Assembly: GCA_002239105.1 (NCBI GenBank)
Contig: MPNQ01000009.1
Span: forward strand, 1-64,000
Direction of reading: 5' to 3'
Origin: a marine group bacterium Sva0996 bin134
Lineage (GTDB): Bacteria > Actinomycetota > Acidimicrobiia > Acidimicrobiales > Bin134
DNA: 64,000 nt
In this document: positions 42,260 to 50,483 of the stretch, one piece after another
Position numbering within the stretch: position 1 is the stretch's first letter
How the letters are laid out: each line of letters opens with the position of its first letter
Notes under the pieces: model-generated
Database searches by the model: none
The model's input: the letters and a program-made list of their open reading frames with translations, nothing else
Told to the model about the DNA's origin: nothing
Position numbers and translations under genes: made by a program

Positions 42260-43902
42260 TAGGCCTCCTCCCCATGGTCGGACTCGGCCATAGGCACCCC
42301 AGTCAGGCTGCGAGCGACGTTCAAAGCCACCAGCACCAAGCCGCCCACAACGGCGATGTAGCCGATCAACCCGATCACATTGAGGGCCTCTACGAAGCCG
42401 AGAGAGTCGATATCGGCAATGCCACTGGTTTGGTAGGGCCGAGCCGGCTGGTCGAAGAAACCACCCAGCACATCGGTGAGCCCGATCAAGATCGAGCCCC
42501 CGGCCAATGGCAGCACCGACAGGTATCCCAATGGAGCATTGAGGGGACTGCCCAGCACTCGCGGCGCCCAGTGGAAGAGGCCGGCCACTGCGGCCAGCAA
42601 CCCGCCCAGCACCGCGAGGTTCATCATCCCGGTGACCAGGCTGGAGCCCTCCAGATCGGCCATGGCGTCGAAGAATCCCCGCCACACGTCGTCGTCGAAC
42701 TCCCGCAGCACGCCCAGTGCGGGCTCGGCCACCCTAAGCACGCCAGCGAGGACCGCCGCAGTCAGCAAAGCCCCTGAGATGGTGACCAGGGCAAACTGCG
42801 GGGAGATCTGCGGGCGCTGCCCGGCGGAAGCGGCGTTGAATGCCAGCCAACCGCCGTAGGCCACCACCACCAGGGCGATGGCCAAGCCGAAGGCCGTGAA
42901 CAAGAACTCGTTGGTGACGATGTGAGCGTCGCTGGTCGAAGGGTCGGCGCTGTCGAAGAAGCTTTGCGCCCAGGCGCCGAAGGCGAAGAACCCGAAGACG
43001 CCCACGAGGAAGGCCATTGGCTCGAACATCTTGGGGCGGTTGCGGTGGGCGGCAGTGAACACCTCGGCCACGATGCCGAGCATCGGGACCGTCCAGGCAT
43101 AAACCTGGGGAGCGTCAAATGCCCAGGCAACCTGCTCGAATGGGGCATCTCCACCGCCGAAGGCCACGACGTCGGCCCCCCGCATGTCTACCCAGGAGAT
43201 AACCAGGTTGGCCAGCAGCACCGGCAGGGAGAACAGCCACACCCCGGTGGCCACCAGCATCGACCAGGAGAAGGCAGGCACCTGGAGCAGGTCCATACCC
43301 GCCGGGCGCTGGGTGACAATGGTGGCGAAGATCACGCCAGCGCTGGCCAGCAAGCCGAGCCCGATTACGCCCAGCGATAGCACGGTGAGCTCGACTGACT
43401 GCTCGCGGGCGGCTCCGGCTTGGAACGAGCCCAGGCCGCCGTAGGAGAAGGTGGCCGCAATGTGGGTGATGGCGCCCACCAGCCATGTCCAGAAGCCAGC
43501 GGCCGCCGCCCGGGGGAAGGCGACCGAGGAGGCGCCAAGCTGGCGGGGTATCACCACAGTGGCCAGGCCCAGGAACAACGGCACCAACCCGCACAGGATC
43601 AATGTGGTCCGGTACAGGCCGAACACCTGGAAGAGTTCGTTGGAGTTGGCGAAGACTCCGAAGCCCCCGTCGATGTCGGCCTGCTCGATGCCGATCAGCA
43701 TCCCGAGGGCGAGGGCCAGCCCGGAAAGGAGCAGGGCGAAGGCCACATACATTTGGCCGATGGTCTGGTGATCGCCAGTGCTCAGGATTCGGGCCAAACC
43801 GGTGGGCGGGGTCCATTGGTCGGGCGATGACTGGGCCGTCGGCCCGGAGTCGTCGCCTGCCGCGACCGCGTCGGTTTCAGGCCTCGTCTCGGTGAGGGTC
43901 AT
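42259..43902 (-). CDS. Cox1 paralogue lacking all heme and copper ligands
   Basis: 547 residues, about twelve helices. It aligns along its length with CtaD: GDHQTIGQMY with VDHKRIGIMY, LGASSVAFPR with IGARDVAFPR, FDAPQVY with FGHPEVY, FGAWAQSFF with WGVWAHHMF, VTGMMNLAVLGGLL with VAHFHYVIFGGALL. At ligand positions it has Phe94, Ala264, Gln313-Ser314, Gly425 and Met427 in place of His, and Gln266 for the D-channel Glu; only the Tyr (268) is kept. It cannot bind hemes a/a3 or CuB in the usual way. The intact reading frame argues for a real non-catalytic protein. First gene of the operon that continues to ctaC. Confidence 0.85.
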   Translation of the reverse strand: MTLTETRPETDAVAAGDDSGPTAQSSPDQWTPPTGLARILSTGDHQTIGQMYVAFALLLSGLALALGMLIGIEQADIDGGFGVFANSNELFQVFGLYRTTLILCGLVPLFLGLATVVIPRQLGASSVAFPRAAAAGFWTWLVGAITHIAATFSYGGLGSFQAGAAREQSVELTVLSLGVIGLGLLASAGVIFATIVTQRPAGMDLLQVPAFSWSMLVATGVWLFSLPVLLANLVISWVDMRGADVVAFGGGDAPFEQVAWAFDAPQVYAWTVPMLGIVAEVFTAAHRNRPKMFEPMAFLVGVFGFFAFGAWAQSFFDSADPSTSDAHIVTNEFLFTAFGLAIALVVVAYGGWLAFNAASAGQRPQISPQFALVTISGALLTAAVLAGVLRVAEPALGVLREFDDDVWRGFFDAMADLEGSSLVTGMMNLAVLGGLLAAVAGLFHWAPRVLGSPLNAPLGYLSVLPLAGGSILIGLTDVLGGFFDQPARPYQTSGIADIDSLGFVEALNVIGLIGYIAVVGGLVLVALNVARSLTGVPMAESDHGEEA

Positions 43903-44042
43903 CGTGCTCCACTAAGGCGGGTGTGGCTCGGAACTTTACACATCGCCCTTGCCGTTTCTCGCATCAGACAGCATTGCCGAACAAGCAGCTTGAATCGGGT
44001 TTTTTGTCTAGTACCGGTACCAGTCGCATCGCCATTTCCCCG

Positions 44043-45011
44043 TCAGACACCGGTGCGGACCACCTGGTCGACCACCATCGCTCCAAACAGCAGCGTGATG
44101 TAGGTAATGGAGTAGGAGAACAAGCGCATCGCCGACGCGATGGCCTGGGTGCGCAGCACCTGTACGGCGAAGAACAGGAAGACGGCGCCCAAGACTATGG
44201 CGCTCACCGTGTACACCAGACCCATCTCGCCCACCGCGCTGAACAGCATTGACAGCCCCCAGAGCACCACGGTGTAGCCGATGATACGCACGGCGGTTGT
44301 GCGGGTGCTGGCCACGGCCGGAAGCATGGGCACATTGGCCGCCTGATAGTCGTCCCGGTAGCGGATGGCCAGGGCCCAGAAGTGGGGAGGCGTCCAGTAG
44401 AAGATGAGGCCGAACAAAACCAGCGGCGCCCATCCGAGGCTATTGGTCACCGCCGACCAGCCCACCAGTACCGGCACCGCACCGGCGGCCCCGCCAATGA
44501 TGATGTTGCGGGTTGAGGTGCGCTTGAGCCACAGCGTGTACACGAATACGTAGAACGCGGTGGCCGACACGGCCAGCGCCGCGCTCAGCAGGTTCACGAA
44601 TCCCCAAAGCCAGGCGAAGGCCAGGGCTTCCAAAACGATGGCGAATACCAGCGCTCGTCCGGGGGCGACTTCGCCCGTCACCAGGGGGCGGTTCTTGGTG
44701 CGCTCCATCAGCCGGTCGATGTCGCGGTCGACGTACATGTTGATGGCGTTGGCCCCACCGGCGGCTAGCGTGCCCCCGATAACGGTGGCCACCATGAGCC
44801 ATACCGAGGGGATGCCCCGGTCGGCCACCACCATGGTGGGCACCGTGGTAACCAGCAGCAACTCGATAATGCGGGGTTTGGTGAGCGCGATGTATGCCCT
44901 CACGGCGCGACTGCGGCTGCGGGGCGACGGGCGGACAGGGCTGGTCCCTGAGCTTGTGGGCGGTTCGGCAACGCGCGTGCGGCTGCGAGGAGACAAGCGG
45001 GTAAGACCCAT
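44043..45011 (-). CDS. ctaB: Protoheme IX farnesyltransferase (heme O synthase)
   Basis: Membrane prenyltransferase turning heme b into heme o. Both Asp-rich loops are present: NMYVDRDIDRLMERTKNRPL and YRDDYQAANVPMLP. Nine helices. I use the ATG at 45009-45011 (322 residues); the ORF extends 23 codons more into the promoter region. The first 35 residues are Arg/Ser/Pro-rich and cytoplasmic. Divergent from ctaA, which completes heme A; 131 bp separate them, including the palindrome TCAGCGCTGA at 45032-45041. Confidence 0.95.
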   Translation of the reverse strand: MGLTRLSPRSRTRVAEPPTSSGTSPVRPSPRSRSRAVRAYIALTKPRIIELLLVTTVPTMVVADRGIPSVWLMVATVIGGTLAAGGANAINMYVDRDIDRLMERTKNRPLVTGEVAPGRALVFAIVLEALAFAWLWGFVNLLSAALAVSATAFYVFVYTLWLKRTSTRNIIIGGAAGAVPVLVGWSAVTNSLGWAPLVLFGLIFYWTPPHFWALAIRYRDDYQAANVPMLPAVASTRTTAVRIIGYTVVLWGLSMLFSAVGEMGLVYTVSAIVLGAVFLFFAVQVLRTQAIASAMRLFSYSITYITLLFGAMVVDQVVRTGV

Positions 45012-45130
45012 GACTCGTCCAGAGTACGGTTTCAGCGCTGAGCAGGCCAAGGTATCGACAGTGTGCAGATGCTGTGGCAATAGCCCCGCGAAACACCTGC
45101 TTGGGGTGACCGTCTGTCATAGGTGACCCG

Positions 45131-45136
45131 TACAAT
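45131..45136 (+). promoter_or_regulatory. -10 element of ctaA (leaderless)
   Basis: TACAAT followed by six bases and the GTG at 45143, with no ribosome site. It is the strongest single example of the leaderless pattern here. Confidence 0.6.
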
Positions 45137-45142
45137 TCAGAC

Positions 45143-46054
45143 GTGATCCAACCCCGGGTTTCCCCCGCCACCTACCGCAAGATCACCGTTGGGGCGCTGG
45201 CCCTTCTGGCATTGATCATTGTGAGCGGGGGCGCGGTTCGGCTCACCGGCTCAGGGCTGGGGTGTTCCGACTGGCCGGCCTGCGAGAACGATCAGTTGGT
45301 GGCGCCGCTGGAGACCCACGCCATGATCGAGTTCATCAACCGGCTCATTACCGGTCTGGTGTCGGCCATAGTCATCGCCGCCGTGCTGGGTTCCCATTGG
45401 CGGGTGCCGCGGCGGGCTGATCTGGTGTGGCTGTCTTGGGGACTCGTAGTCGGAGTGCTAGCCCAAATCGTGCTGGGCGGCCTGGTTGTGCTGTACGAGC
45501 TGCCTCCGGTTCTGGTAATCGGACACTTCCTGCTGTCGATGGTGCTGCTGTGGAATGCGGTGGTGCTGCTGTGGCGGGCCTCCGACGAAAGCGGGGACCA
45601 GAGCAAGCCGAGGGCCCGCCCTCATTGGGTGGGGAATGCAGTGGTGGTGCTCACCTCGGTGGTGATTGTGACCGGAACCATCGTCACCGGCGCCGGGCCC
45701 CATGGCGGTGACGAGGACGCCGAGCGGATCGATGTGGCGGTGAGAGACGTGGCGCAGATCCACGGGTCCACGGTGGTGGCCCTGCTGGTGGTGTTAGCCG
45801 GAATGGTGTGGTGGTTGTGGCACCGACGCGCCCCCGACCAGGTCCAGAAGTGGGGGCGGACCGTGCTGGGGGTGGCCCTGGCCCAGGGGCTAATCGGGTA
45901 CGTGCAGTACTTCACCGGCGTGCCGGTTCTGCTGGTGGGCGCTCATATTGCCGGCGCCGCCCTACTGTGGGTTGTCACCGTGTTCTTCTGGCTCAACGTG
46001 AGGGGCCCGCTCGTGCCGGCCGAGGCCAACGTCGAACAGGCCGTGTCGGCATGA
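45143..46054 (+). CDS. ctaA: Heme A synthase (COX15/CtaA family)
   Basis: Converts heme o to heme a for the caa3 oxidase. Eight helices in two four-helix halves, with heme-ligand histidines in [32 protein letters not shown] and [11 protein letters not shown]. The cysteine pair [10 protein letters not shown] lies in the first outer loop as in Bacillus-type CtaA. 303 residues. Its stop overlaps the clpS start (ATGA), an unexpected coupling of heme A synthesis to a protease adaptor. Confidence 0.95.
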   Translation: MIQPRVSPATYRKITVGALALLALIIVSGGAVRLTGSGLGCSDWPACENDQLVAPLETHAMIEFINRLITGLVSAIVIAAVLGSHWRVPRRADLVWLSWGLVVGVLAQIVLGGLVVLYELPPVLVIGHFLLSMVLLWNAVVLLWRASDESGDQSKPRARPHWVGNAVVVLTSVVIVTGTIVTGAGPHGGDEDAERIDVAVRDVAQIHGSTVVALLVVLAGMVWWLWHRRAPDQVQKWGRTVLGVALAQGLIGYVQYFTGVPVLLVGAHIAGAALLWVVTVFFWLNVRGPLVPAEANVEQAVSA

Positions 46055-46128
46055 CGCCCCCTGCTCCCGTCGAGGTCGCCCCTGCCGGCATGTCGCCCCC
46101 TGCTCCCGTCGAGGTCGCCCCGTCGGAG
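46051..46128 (+). repeat. Two 39-bp direct repeats at the start of clpS
   Basis: Units 46051-46089 and 46090-46128 each begin with ATG and share an identical central 26-base stretch. They encode [13 protein letters not shown] and [13 protein letters not shown]. The duplication keeps frame and doubles the start codon. Confidence 0.9.
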
Positions 46129-46398
46129 GTGAAGCAGCCCACCGGTGACACCGATGTGCGGCCCGACCGGCCGTGGAAGGTGATCGTGTGGAACGATCCC
46201 ATCAACCTGATGTCGTATGTGACCTTCGTCTTACAAAAGCTGTTCGGATACAGCAAGGAGAAGGCCACACAACTCATGCTCGACGTCCACTACAAGGGCC
46301 GAGCCGTGGTGTCTGACGGTCCCCGGGAGAAGGCGGAGATGGACGTATTCCGCCTCCACGAGCACGGACTGTGGGCCACCATGGAGCATGACAGCTGA
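46051..46398 (+). CDS. clpS: ATP-dependent Clp protease adaptor ClpS
   Basis: N-end-rule adaptor that hands substrates to ClpC/ClpA. The core begins at [20 protein letters not shown] and continues with [19 protein letters not shown] and [11 protein letters not shown]. 115 residues from the ATG at 46051. The first 39 bases are tandemly duplicated (PPAPVEVAP twice), so a second ATG at 46090 would give a 102-residue form of more usual length. DUF2017 follows 64 bp on, the usual actinobacterial arrangement. Confidence 0.94.
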   Translation: MTPPAPVEVAPAGMSPPAPVEVAPSEVKQPTGDTDVRPDRPWKVIVWNDPINLMSYVTFVLQKLFGYSKEKATQLMLDVHYKGRAVVSDGPREKAEMDVFRLHEHGLWATMEHDS

Positions 46399-46462
46399 CC
46401 GGAATGGGCTGAGGAGGACAATTGCGCAAACCATGGGCTCACGACCGGGCGGGAAATAGCTG

Positions 46463-46945
46463 ATGGCACCTAGACGGCCGGTGGAGCCCAACGGAGACGG
46501 GACATACAGCCTGAATCTTCGGGAGGATGAGCAAGCGCTGATCGCCACCATCGTTCCCGAACTGCGGGCGGTGCTGGCCGACGATCCCAACGACGAGATG
46601 CTGACCCGGCTATTCCCCACCGCGCGGCCCGACGACCCCGAGGCCGAGGCCGAATACAAGGAGATGGTGCGAGACGAGCTGGTGTCGAAACGGCTGGCCC
46701 GTCTGGACATGGTGGCTGACTTGGCCGAGGCGACTGCCCTCAATGAAGAACAGCTGGCCGCATGGATAGGGGCGGTCAACGACATCCGGCTGGTGCTGGG
46801 CACCCGCCTAGAGATCAGTGAGGAAGACGACTTCGACTCCGATGAAGATGGGGAAGACACCCCCGAATCGGTGGCCCGATCGGCCTACTGGTATCTGGGC
46901 TGGCTGCTAGAGCACTTTGTGGAAGTCTCGGCCTCCGAACTCTAA
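46463..46945 (+). CDS. DUF2017 family protein
   Basis: 160-residue helical protein of the actinobacterial DUF2017 family, regularly found beside clpS; function unknown. YSLNLREDEQALIATIVPEL, LTRLFPTARPDDPEAEAEY and the C-terminal YWYLGWLLEHFVE are typical. Acidic insert EEDDFDSDEDGED near residue 118. The stop directly abuts the stop of the convergent SPFH gene with no intervening base. Confidence 0.9.
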   Translation: MAPRRPVEPNGDGTYSLNLREDEQALIATIVPELRAVLADDPNDEMLTRLFPTARPDDPEAEAEYKEMVRDELVSKRLARLDMVADLAEATALNEEQLAAWIGAVNDIRLVLGTRLEISEEDDFDSDEDGEDTPESVARSAYWYLGWLLEHFVEVSASEL

Positions 46946-47896
46946 CTATTCGCCTTCTTCAGCTTCAGCTGGTCGGGAGGCCGGTTCTCCTTGGCCTGCT
47001 CGGGCGATCTCGGAGAGGGAGGCCACCGCATTGGTGAGGCCGCTGGTGTCGAGGGGCAGGAAGATCTTGGTGGCTTGGCCGTCGGCTACAGCCTCCAATG
47101 CCTCTAGATAGCGGATGGCGATGAGGTCGGGGGTGGGGTCGCCGGTATGGATGGCGGCGAACACCCGCTCAATGGCGTTGGCCTCGCCCTCGGCAACCGT
47201 CTCGAGCCGGTAGCGCTCGCCATCGGCCACCCGTATGAGCGCCCCGGCCTCGCCCTCGGCTTCCAGGATCTGGCTCTCCTTCAAACCTTCGGAACGCAGG
47301 ATGGCCGAGCGTTTGAAGCCCTCGGCTTCGGTGACGTTGGCCCGGCGGTCCCGCTCGGCTTTCATCTGGCGGTGCATGGCCTCGGTGACGTCGGGGGGCG
47401 GCTCGATGCGCTGGATCTCCACTCGGACCACCCGGGTCCCCCACTTGTCGGTGGCGTCGTCGAGGATCTGGCGCAGCTTTCCGTTGATCAGCTCTCTGGA
47501 GGTGAGGGCGGCGTCGAGGTCGAGGTCGCCGATCACGTTACGCAGGTTGGTTTGGGCCAGCTTGGTTACGGCCAATTGGAAGTTGCCCACGTTGTACTTG
47601 AGCTTCACCGGGTCGGTTGCCTCGAAGAAGATCACCGCGTCCACCGTGACAACCACGTTGTCCTTGGTGATGACCTCTTGGGGGGGAACGTCGATGACCC
47701 GCTCCCGCATGTCGACCTTGCTCAGCCGCTGCACGAACGGCAGGATCCAGCGCAGGCCGGAGTCCACCGTCCGCTGGTAGCGGCCCAGCATCTCGATGAG
47801 GCCCCTCTCAAACGGGCGGACAATGCGAATACCCAGCGCGGCGATGAGGATGAGCGCCAGCGCGAGGATGACGAATAGGGCGATCACTGCTTCCAT
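46946..47896 (-). CDS. SPFH/Band 7 (stomatin-like) membrane protein
   Basis: Prohibitin-homology scaffold, 316 residues. One N-terminal helix (about 3-25), then the Band 7 domain ([20 protein letters not shown] to about residue 185), then a charged coiled coil (about 175-230, [18 protein letters not shown]) and a C-terminal region with SLSEIARAG. It pairs with the NfeD protein upstream, the known slipin/NfeD arrangement thought to organise membrane domains or proteolysis. Nine bases separate them. Confidence 0.93.
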   Translation of the reverse strand: MEAVIALFVILALALILIAALGIRIVRPFERGLIEMLGRYQRTVDSGLRWILPFVQRLSKVDMRERVIDVPPQEVITKDNVVVTVDAVIFFEATDPVKLKYNVGNFQLAVTKLAQTNLRNVIGDLDLDAALTSRELINGKLRQILDDATDKWGTRVVRVEIQRIEPPPDVTEAMHRQMKAERDRRANVTEAEGFKRSAILRSEGLKESQILEAEGEAGALIRVADGERYRLETVAEGEANAIERVFAAIHTGDPTPDLIAIRYLEALEAVADGQATKIFLPLDTSGLTNAVASLSEIARAGQGEPASRPAEAEEGE

Positions 47897-47905
47897 GGCT
47901 GCTAC

Positions 47906-48370
47906 CTAGCTTTCAATGTTCTCGGTCGGGTGGTCTAGCGGAACGGGGACGACCACCAGACGGGTGCCTCGGACTTCGGTGACCATTACTTTGGTGTCGG
48001 GCTCAAGGGGCTCGGCGGCGACGGCCCGCCACTGCTCGCCCCCGATCCGGACCATGCCGGTCTCGGCGTCTTCATCCACCCGCTCGATAACCATGCCTCG
48101 GGCATCGATGAGCCGGTAGGCCCCCACTCGGGGCTGGTCCTTGTCGTCTAGGCGGCGGACGAAGCGGCGCAGGTAGACGAAGCTGACAGCGGTGGCCACG
48201 AAGAAGGCCAGCCACTGCCAGAGGATGTGGACATCCAGCCATCCCAGCACGGCGGCGGCGGCAGCCCCGATGGCGAATGGGAGTAGGAAGAACCCTGCGG
48301 TGAATACCTCGGCCAGCCCGAAGACCAGAGCAGCGCCAGTCCAAAGCCAGCGCCATACTTCGTTCTCCAC
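47906..48370 (-). CDS. NfeD-like membrane protein
   Basis: Short NfeD (NfeD1b type), 154 residues. Two or three helices at about 4-62 (GAALVFGLAEVFTAGFFLLPF and beyond) and a C-terminal OB-fold domain (about 85-150, GMVRIGGEQWRAVAAEPLEP). The GTG at 48368-48370 is chosen because GAGGAGG lies seven bases upstream; the ORF runs 41 codons further without support. Operon with the SPFH gene. Confidence 0.9.
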   Translation of the reverse strand: MENEVWRWLWTGAALVFGLAEVFTAGFFLLPFAIGAAAAAVLGWLDVHILWQWLAFFVATAVSFVYLRRFVRRLDDKDQPRVGAYRLIDARGMVIERVDEDAETGMVRIGGEQWRAVAAEPLEPDTKVMVTEVRGTRLVVVPVPLDHPTENIES

Positions 48371-48485
48371 GCTCTTGCCTCCTCTGGCCCGGCAAACGGG
48401 ACCTTGTAGGGGCCATGGTATCTCTTTTTCGATGCGGTTCCGATATGCCGGGCTGCTAACGTAAGCCAGCCCTTGCGGGACAAGA

Positions 48486-48558
48486 GCCCCCATCGTCCAG
48501 CGGCCTAGGACGCCGCCCTTTCAAGGCGGTAACACGGGTTCGAATCCCGTTGGGGGTA
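48486..48558 (+). tRNA. tRNA-Glu (anticodon TTC)
   Basis: Acceptor GCCCCCA/TGGGGGT, anticodon stem CCGCC/GGCGG with loop CTTTCAA, T arm ACGGG-TTCGAAT-CCCGT, discriminator A. CCA is not encoded. Confidence 0.95.
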
Positions 48559-48598
48559 CAAGGTTCGGCGTTTCGTTTCATTACGGGCGGCGACTGAT

Positions 48599-48639
48599 CT
48601 GCCCCGCCGGGGCAGCAACAACACTGCCCTCCGGGGCAG
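48599..48639 (+). repeat. Two tandem hairpins between tRNA-Glu and tRNA-Asp
   Basis: CTGCCCC-GCC-GGGGCAG (48599-48615) and CTGCCC-TCCG-GGGCAG (48624-48639), separated by CAACAACA. The units look duplicated. They may guide tRNA processing or stop transcription; no T-run follows. Confidence 0.6.
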
Positions 48640-48648
48640 CGACAACAA

Positions 48649-48723
48649 GGTCCCGTGGTGCAGTTTGGAGTGCACGCCGGCCTGTCAAGCCGGAGGTCGC
48701 GGGTTCAAATCCCGTCGGGACCG
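48649..48723 (+). tRNA. tRNA-Asp (anticodon GTC)
   Basis: Acceptor GGTCCCG/CGGGACC, anticodon stem CCGGC/GCCGG with loop CTGTCAA, T arm CGGG-TTCAAAT-CCCG, discriminator G. CCA is not encoded. Confidence 0.95.
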
Positions 48724-48736
48724 CACAACAGAACAT

Positions 48737-48812
48737 GGTCGGGTAGCTCAGTTGGCAGAGCGTCCGCCTGAAAAGCGGAAGGTCACCGGATCGACGCCGG
48801 TCCCGACCACCA
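48737..48812 (+). tRNA. tRNA-Phe (anticodon GAA)
   Basis: Acceptor GGTCGGG/CCCGACC, anticodon stem TCCGC/GCGGA with loop CTGAAAA. Discriminator A at 48809 is followed by an encoded CCA (48810-48812), unlike the other three tRNAs here. Confidence 0.94.
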
Positions 48813-48813
48813 A

Positions 48814-48862
48814 CCCCCCCCCCCCACGGCCCGGAGCGAAGCCCAACCCCGCTCCGGGCCGT
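48814..48862 (+). terminator. C12 tract and strong hairpin after the tRNA cluster
   Basis: Twelve consecutive C (48814-48825) run into a 13-bp perfect stem ACGGCCCGGAGCG / CGCTCCGGGCCGT (48826-48838 and 48850-48862) with an 11-base loop. It probably ends the tRNA transcript and lies 23 bp from the convergent dioxygenase gene. The tail is T-poor (ACCCTTTG). Confidence 0.7.
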
Positions 48863-48885
48863 ACCCTTTGCGAATTCCCCTTTCC

Positions 48886-49959
48886 TCAGCCGTAGTGGGT
48901 GGCGACGTTTTCGGGGTAGCTGCGGGAGAAGTAGTTCCAGAGCTGCTCGCCGTAGGTGGAGGGGCGGTAGGAGCTGGACATCTCGGCCACGCCGGCGGTG
49001 GTCTCGGCAATGCTGGCCATGAACCCGGCGGAGTTGTGGTGGGGGCTGGCGGCCACGGCGGCGGCGAAACGCTCATGCAGGAGCAGCGGCGACAGACACG
49101 CGTCCAGCGACGGGCCGTGGAAATAGCCGGCTGAGTAGCGCTCATTGGTGGTGATCACCTGGTGGGCGGTGGCCACTAGGTAGTTGCCGGTCATGGCTTG
49201 GAGAGTCTCGCCCAGGTTGATGACGTACGACCCCTCTATGGAGGGGACGTCGATCCACTCCCCTTCCTGGTTCTGCACTTGCAACCCCGCGGTGGGACCG
49301 TGATCCAAAACGGTCAAGAACCCGGTGTCGCGATGGGCATTAACCCCGGCTTCGCCTTCGGGGGTGGGGGGATAGTGGATGAACTTGGCCAGCGACATGG
49401 TTTGGGCTCCGAAGAACTGCTCCAAGTGGTCCTCGGCCAGTCCCAGCCCCAGCGAGAGTGCTCCCAAGAGGCGGTTGGCCAAGCCCCCCAGTTCGTCGAA
49501 CCACTGATTGGTGAGCTCTCGATGTCCGGGCAAGATGTCGTCGGGCAGCCACTGGTTGGGGCCCAGCAGGCGCAGATAGTAGGGCTCGACGTCTTTGGGA
49601 TAGGCGGGCCACTCGGTCCACCAGTCGATCTGCTCTCGGATGTCGGGTCGGTTGTTGGTGTACTCGGCGCCCTCCGGTTCCCAGCCCCGGAAATGGCGGG
49701 AGCGCCGCTTGTCGATCAGGGCCTTCTGCTCATCGGAGAAGGCGAAGAACTTCCGCAACATGGCGAAGATGTTGTCGCTCAGGTCGTCGGACACCCCGTG
49801 GTTCACTACCAGCAGGAAGCCCACCTCGTGGCAGATCCGGCACAGCTCCTCGGCCAATTCTCTGCGCTGGTCGAGCGATCCCGACAGCGGGCCGAGATCC
49901 ACCACCGGAATCTGATCGAACGCGGCGGGGACGGTCACGTTGTCAAGCGTAGTGGTCAT
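48886..49959 (-). CDS. Isopenicillin N synthase-family 2OG-Fe(II) oxygenase
   Basis: Non-haem iron dioxygenase of the IPNS/DIOX family, 357 residues. The DIOX_N domain starts IPVVDLGPLSG with EVGFLLVVNHGVSD. Iron ligands are His and Asp in NAHRDTGFL and the distal His in ATAHQV, with the 2-oxoglutarate-binding pair RYS. The substrate cannot be read from sequence; bacterial relatives often have unknown roles. Last of a three-gene minus-strand group with the VOC and PhyH-like genes, which suggests one oxidative pathway. Confidence 0.9.
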   Translation of the reverse strand: MTTTLDNVTVPAAFDQIPVVDLGPLSGSLDQRRELAEELCRICHEVGFLLVVNHGVSDDLSDNIFAMLRKFFAFSDEQKALIDKRRSRHFRGWEPEGAEYTNNRPDIREQIDWWTEWPAYPKDVEPYYLRLLGPNQWLPDDILPGHRELTNQWFDELGGLANRLLGALSLGLGLAEDHLEQFFGAQTMSLAKFIHYPPTPEGEAGVNAHRDTGFLTVLDHGPTAGLQVQNQEGEWIDVPSIEGSYVINLGETLQAMTGNYLVATAHQVITTNERYSAGYFHGPSLDACLSPLLLHERFAAAVAASPHHNSAGFMASIAETTAGVAEMSSSYRPSTYGEQLWNYFSRSYPENVATHYG

Positions 49960-49981
49960 GGCCTAAGCCCCCGGAAAGCCA

Positions 49982-50449
49982 TCAGCCGAATTCACCGCCT
50001 GCGAACCAGCGGTCGAACGCAGGCCGCATAGCCACATCGATCAGCTCGATCCTCTGTCCCGTGCTGGGTGGAACCAAAAAGGCAAACCCCTCTATGCCGC
50101 CGTCGGCGCTGGCCCCGCCGTAGGCCAGCTCGCAGCCCCCGGCCATCAGCGTCTCGATGTCGGCGTGGAGGTCGTCGGTCCAATAGCCGAGGTGGTTGAG
50201 CCCCTCGTAGAGGTCGGCGTCCCAGAACGATCCCTTGGGGCCTTCGGCCAACTCGAGCTGCACCGGGCCTTCCACCGTGTAGGAGAAGCGCACGCTGGTG
50301 GAAACCACCTCGCCGTCCACCAGCAAATCGAGGTCGAGCGACTGCAAGGAGTGCCACGTCACCCCGGTGGCGGCCGATGTCTCAGCCATAGCCTCCTCGA
50401 TGTCGGCGACGACAATGCCGGCGTGGAACGGGTCGGTGATCAGAGCCAT
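49982..50449 (-). CDS. VOC (glyoxalase/dioxygenase-fold) family protein
   Basis: 155 residues from the ATG at 50447-50449 with one VOC module: FHAGIVVADIEEAMAETSA at the N-terminus, the GLNHLGYWTDDLHADIETL metal-site half, and IELIDVAMRPAFDRW at the end. His8 and the His in GLNHLGY are metal-ligand candidates. A TACCGT element six bases before the ATG (50456-50461) suggests its own leaderless promoter inside the group. The function could be lyase, epimerase or dioxygenase; unresolved. Confidence 0.86.
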   Translation of the reverse strand: MALITDPFHAGIVVADIEEAMAETSAATGVTWHSLQSLDLDLLVDGEVVSTSVRFSYTVEGPVQLELAEGPKGSFWDADLYEGLNHLGYWTDDLHADIETLMAGGCELAYGGASADGGIEGFAFLVPPSTGQRIELIDVAMRPAFDRWFAGGEFG

Positions 50450-50483
50450 GTCGGCACGGTAGCCGATTGCCGGTGAGTTGCGA

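Noticed and set aside
43982..44005. Hairpin CAAGCAGCTTG and T6 as a terminator
   Set aside because: The T-run is on the plus strand with no plus-strand gene upstream; both neighbouring genes are on the minus strand.
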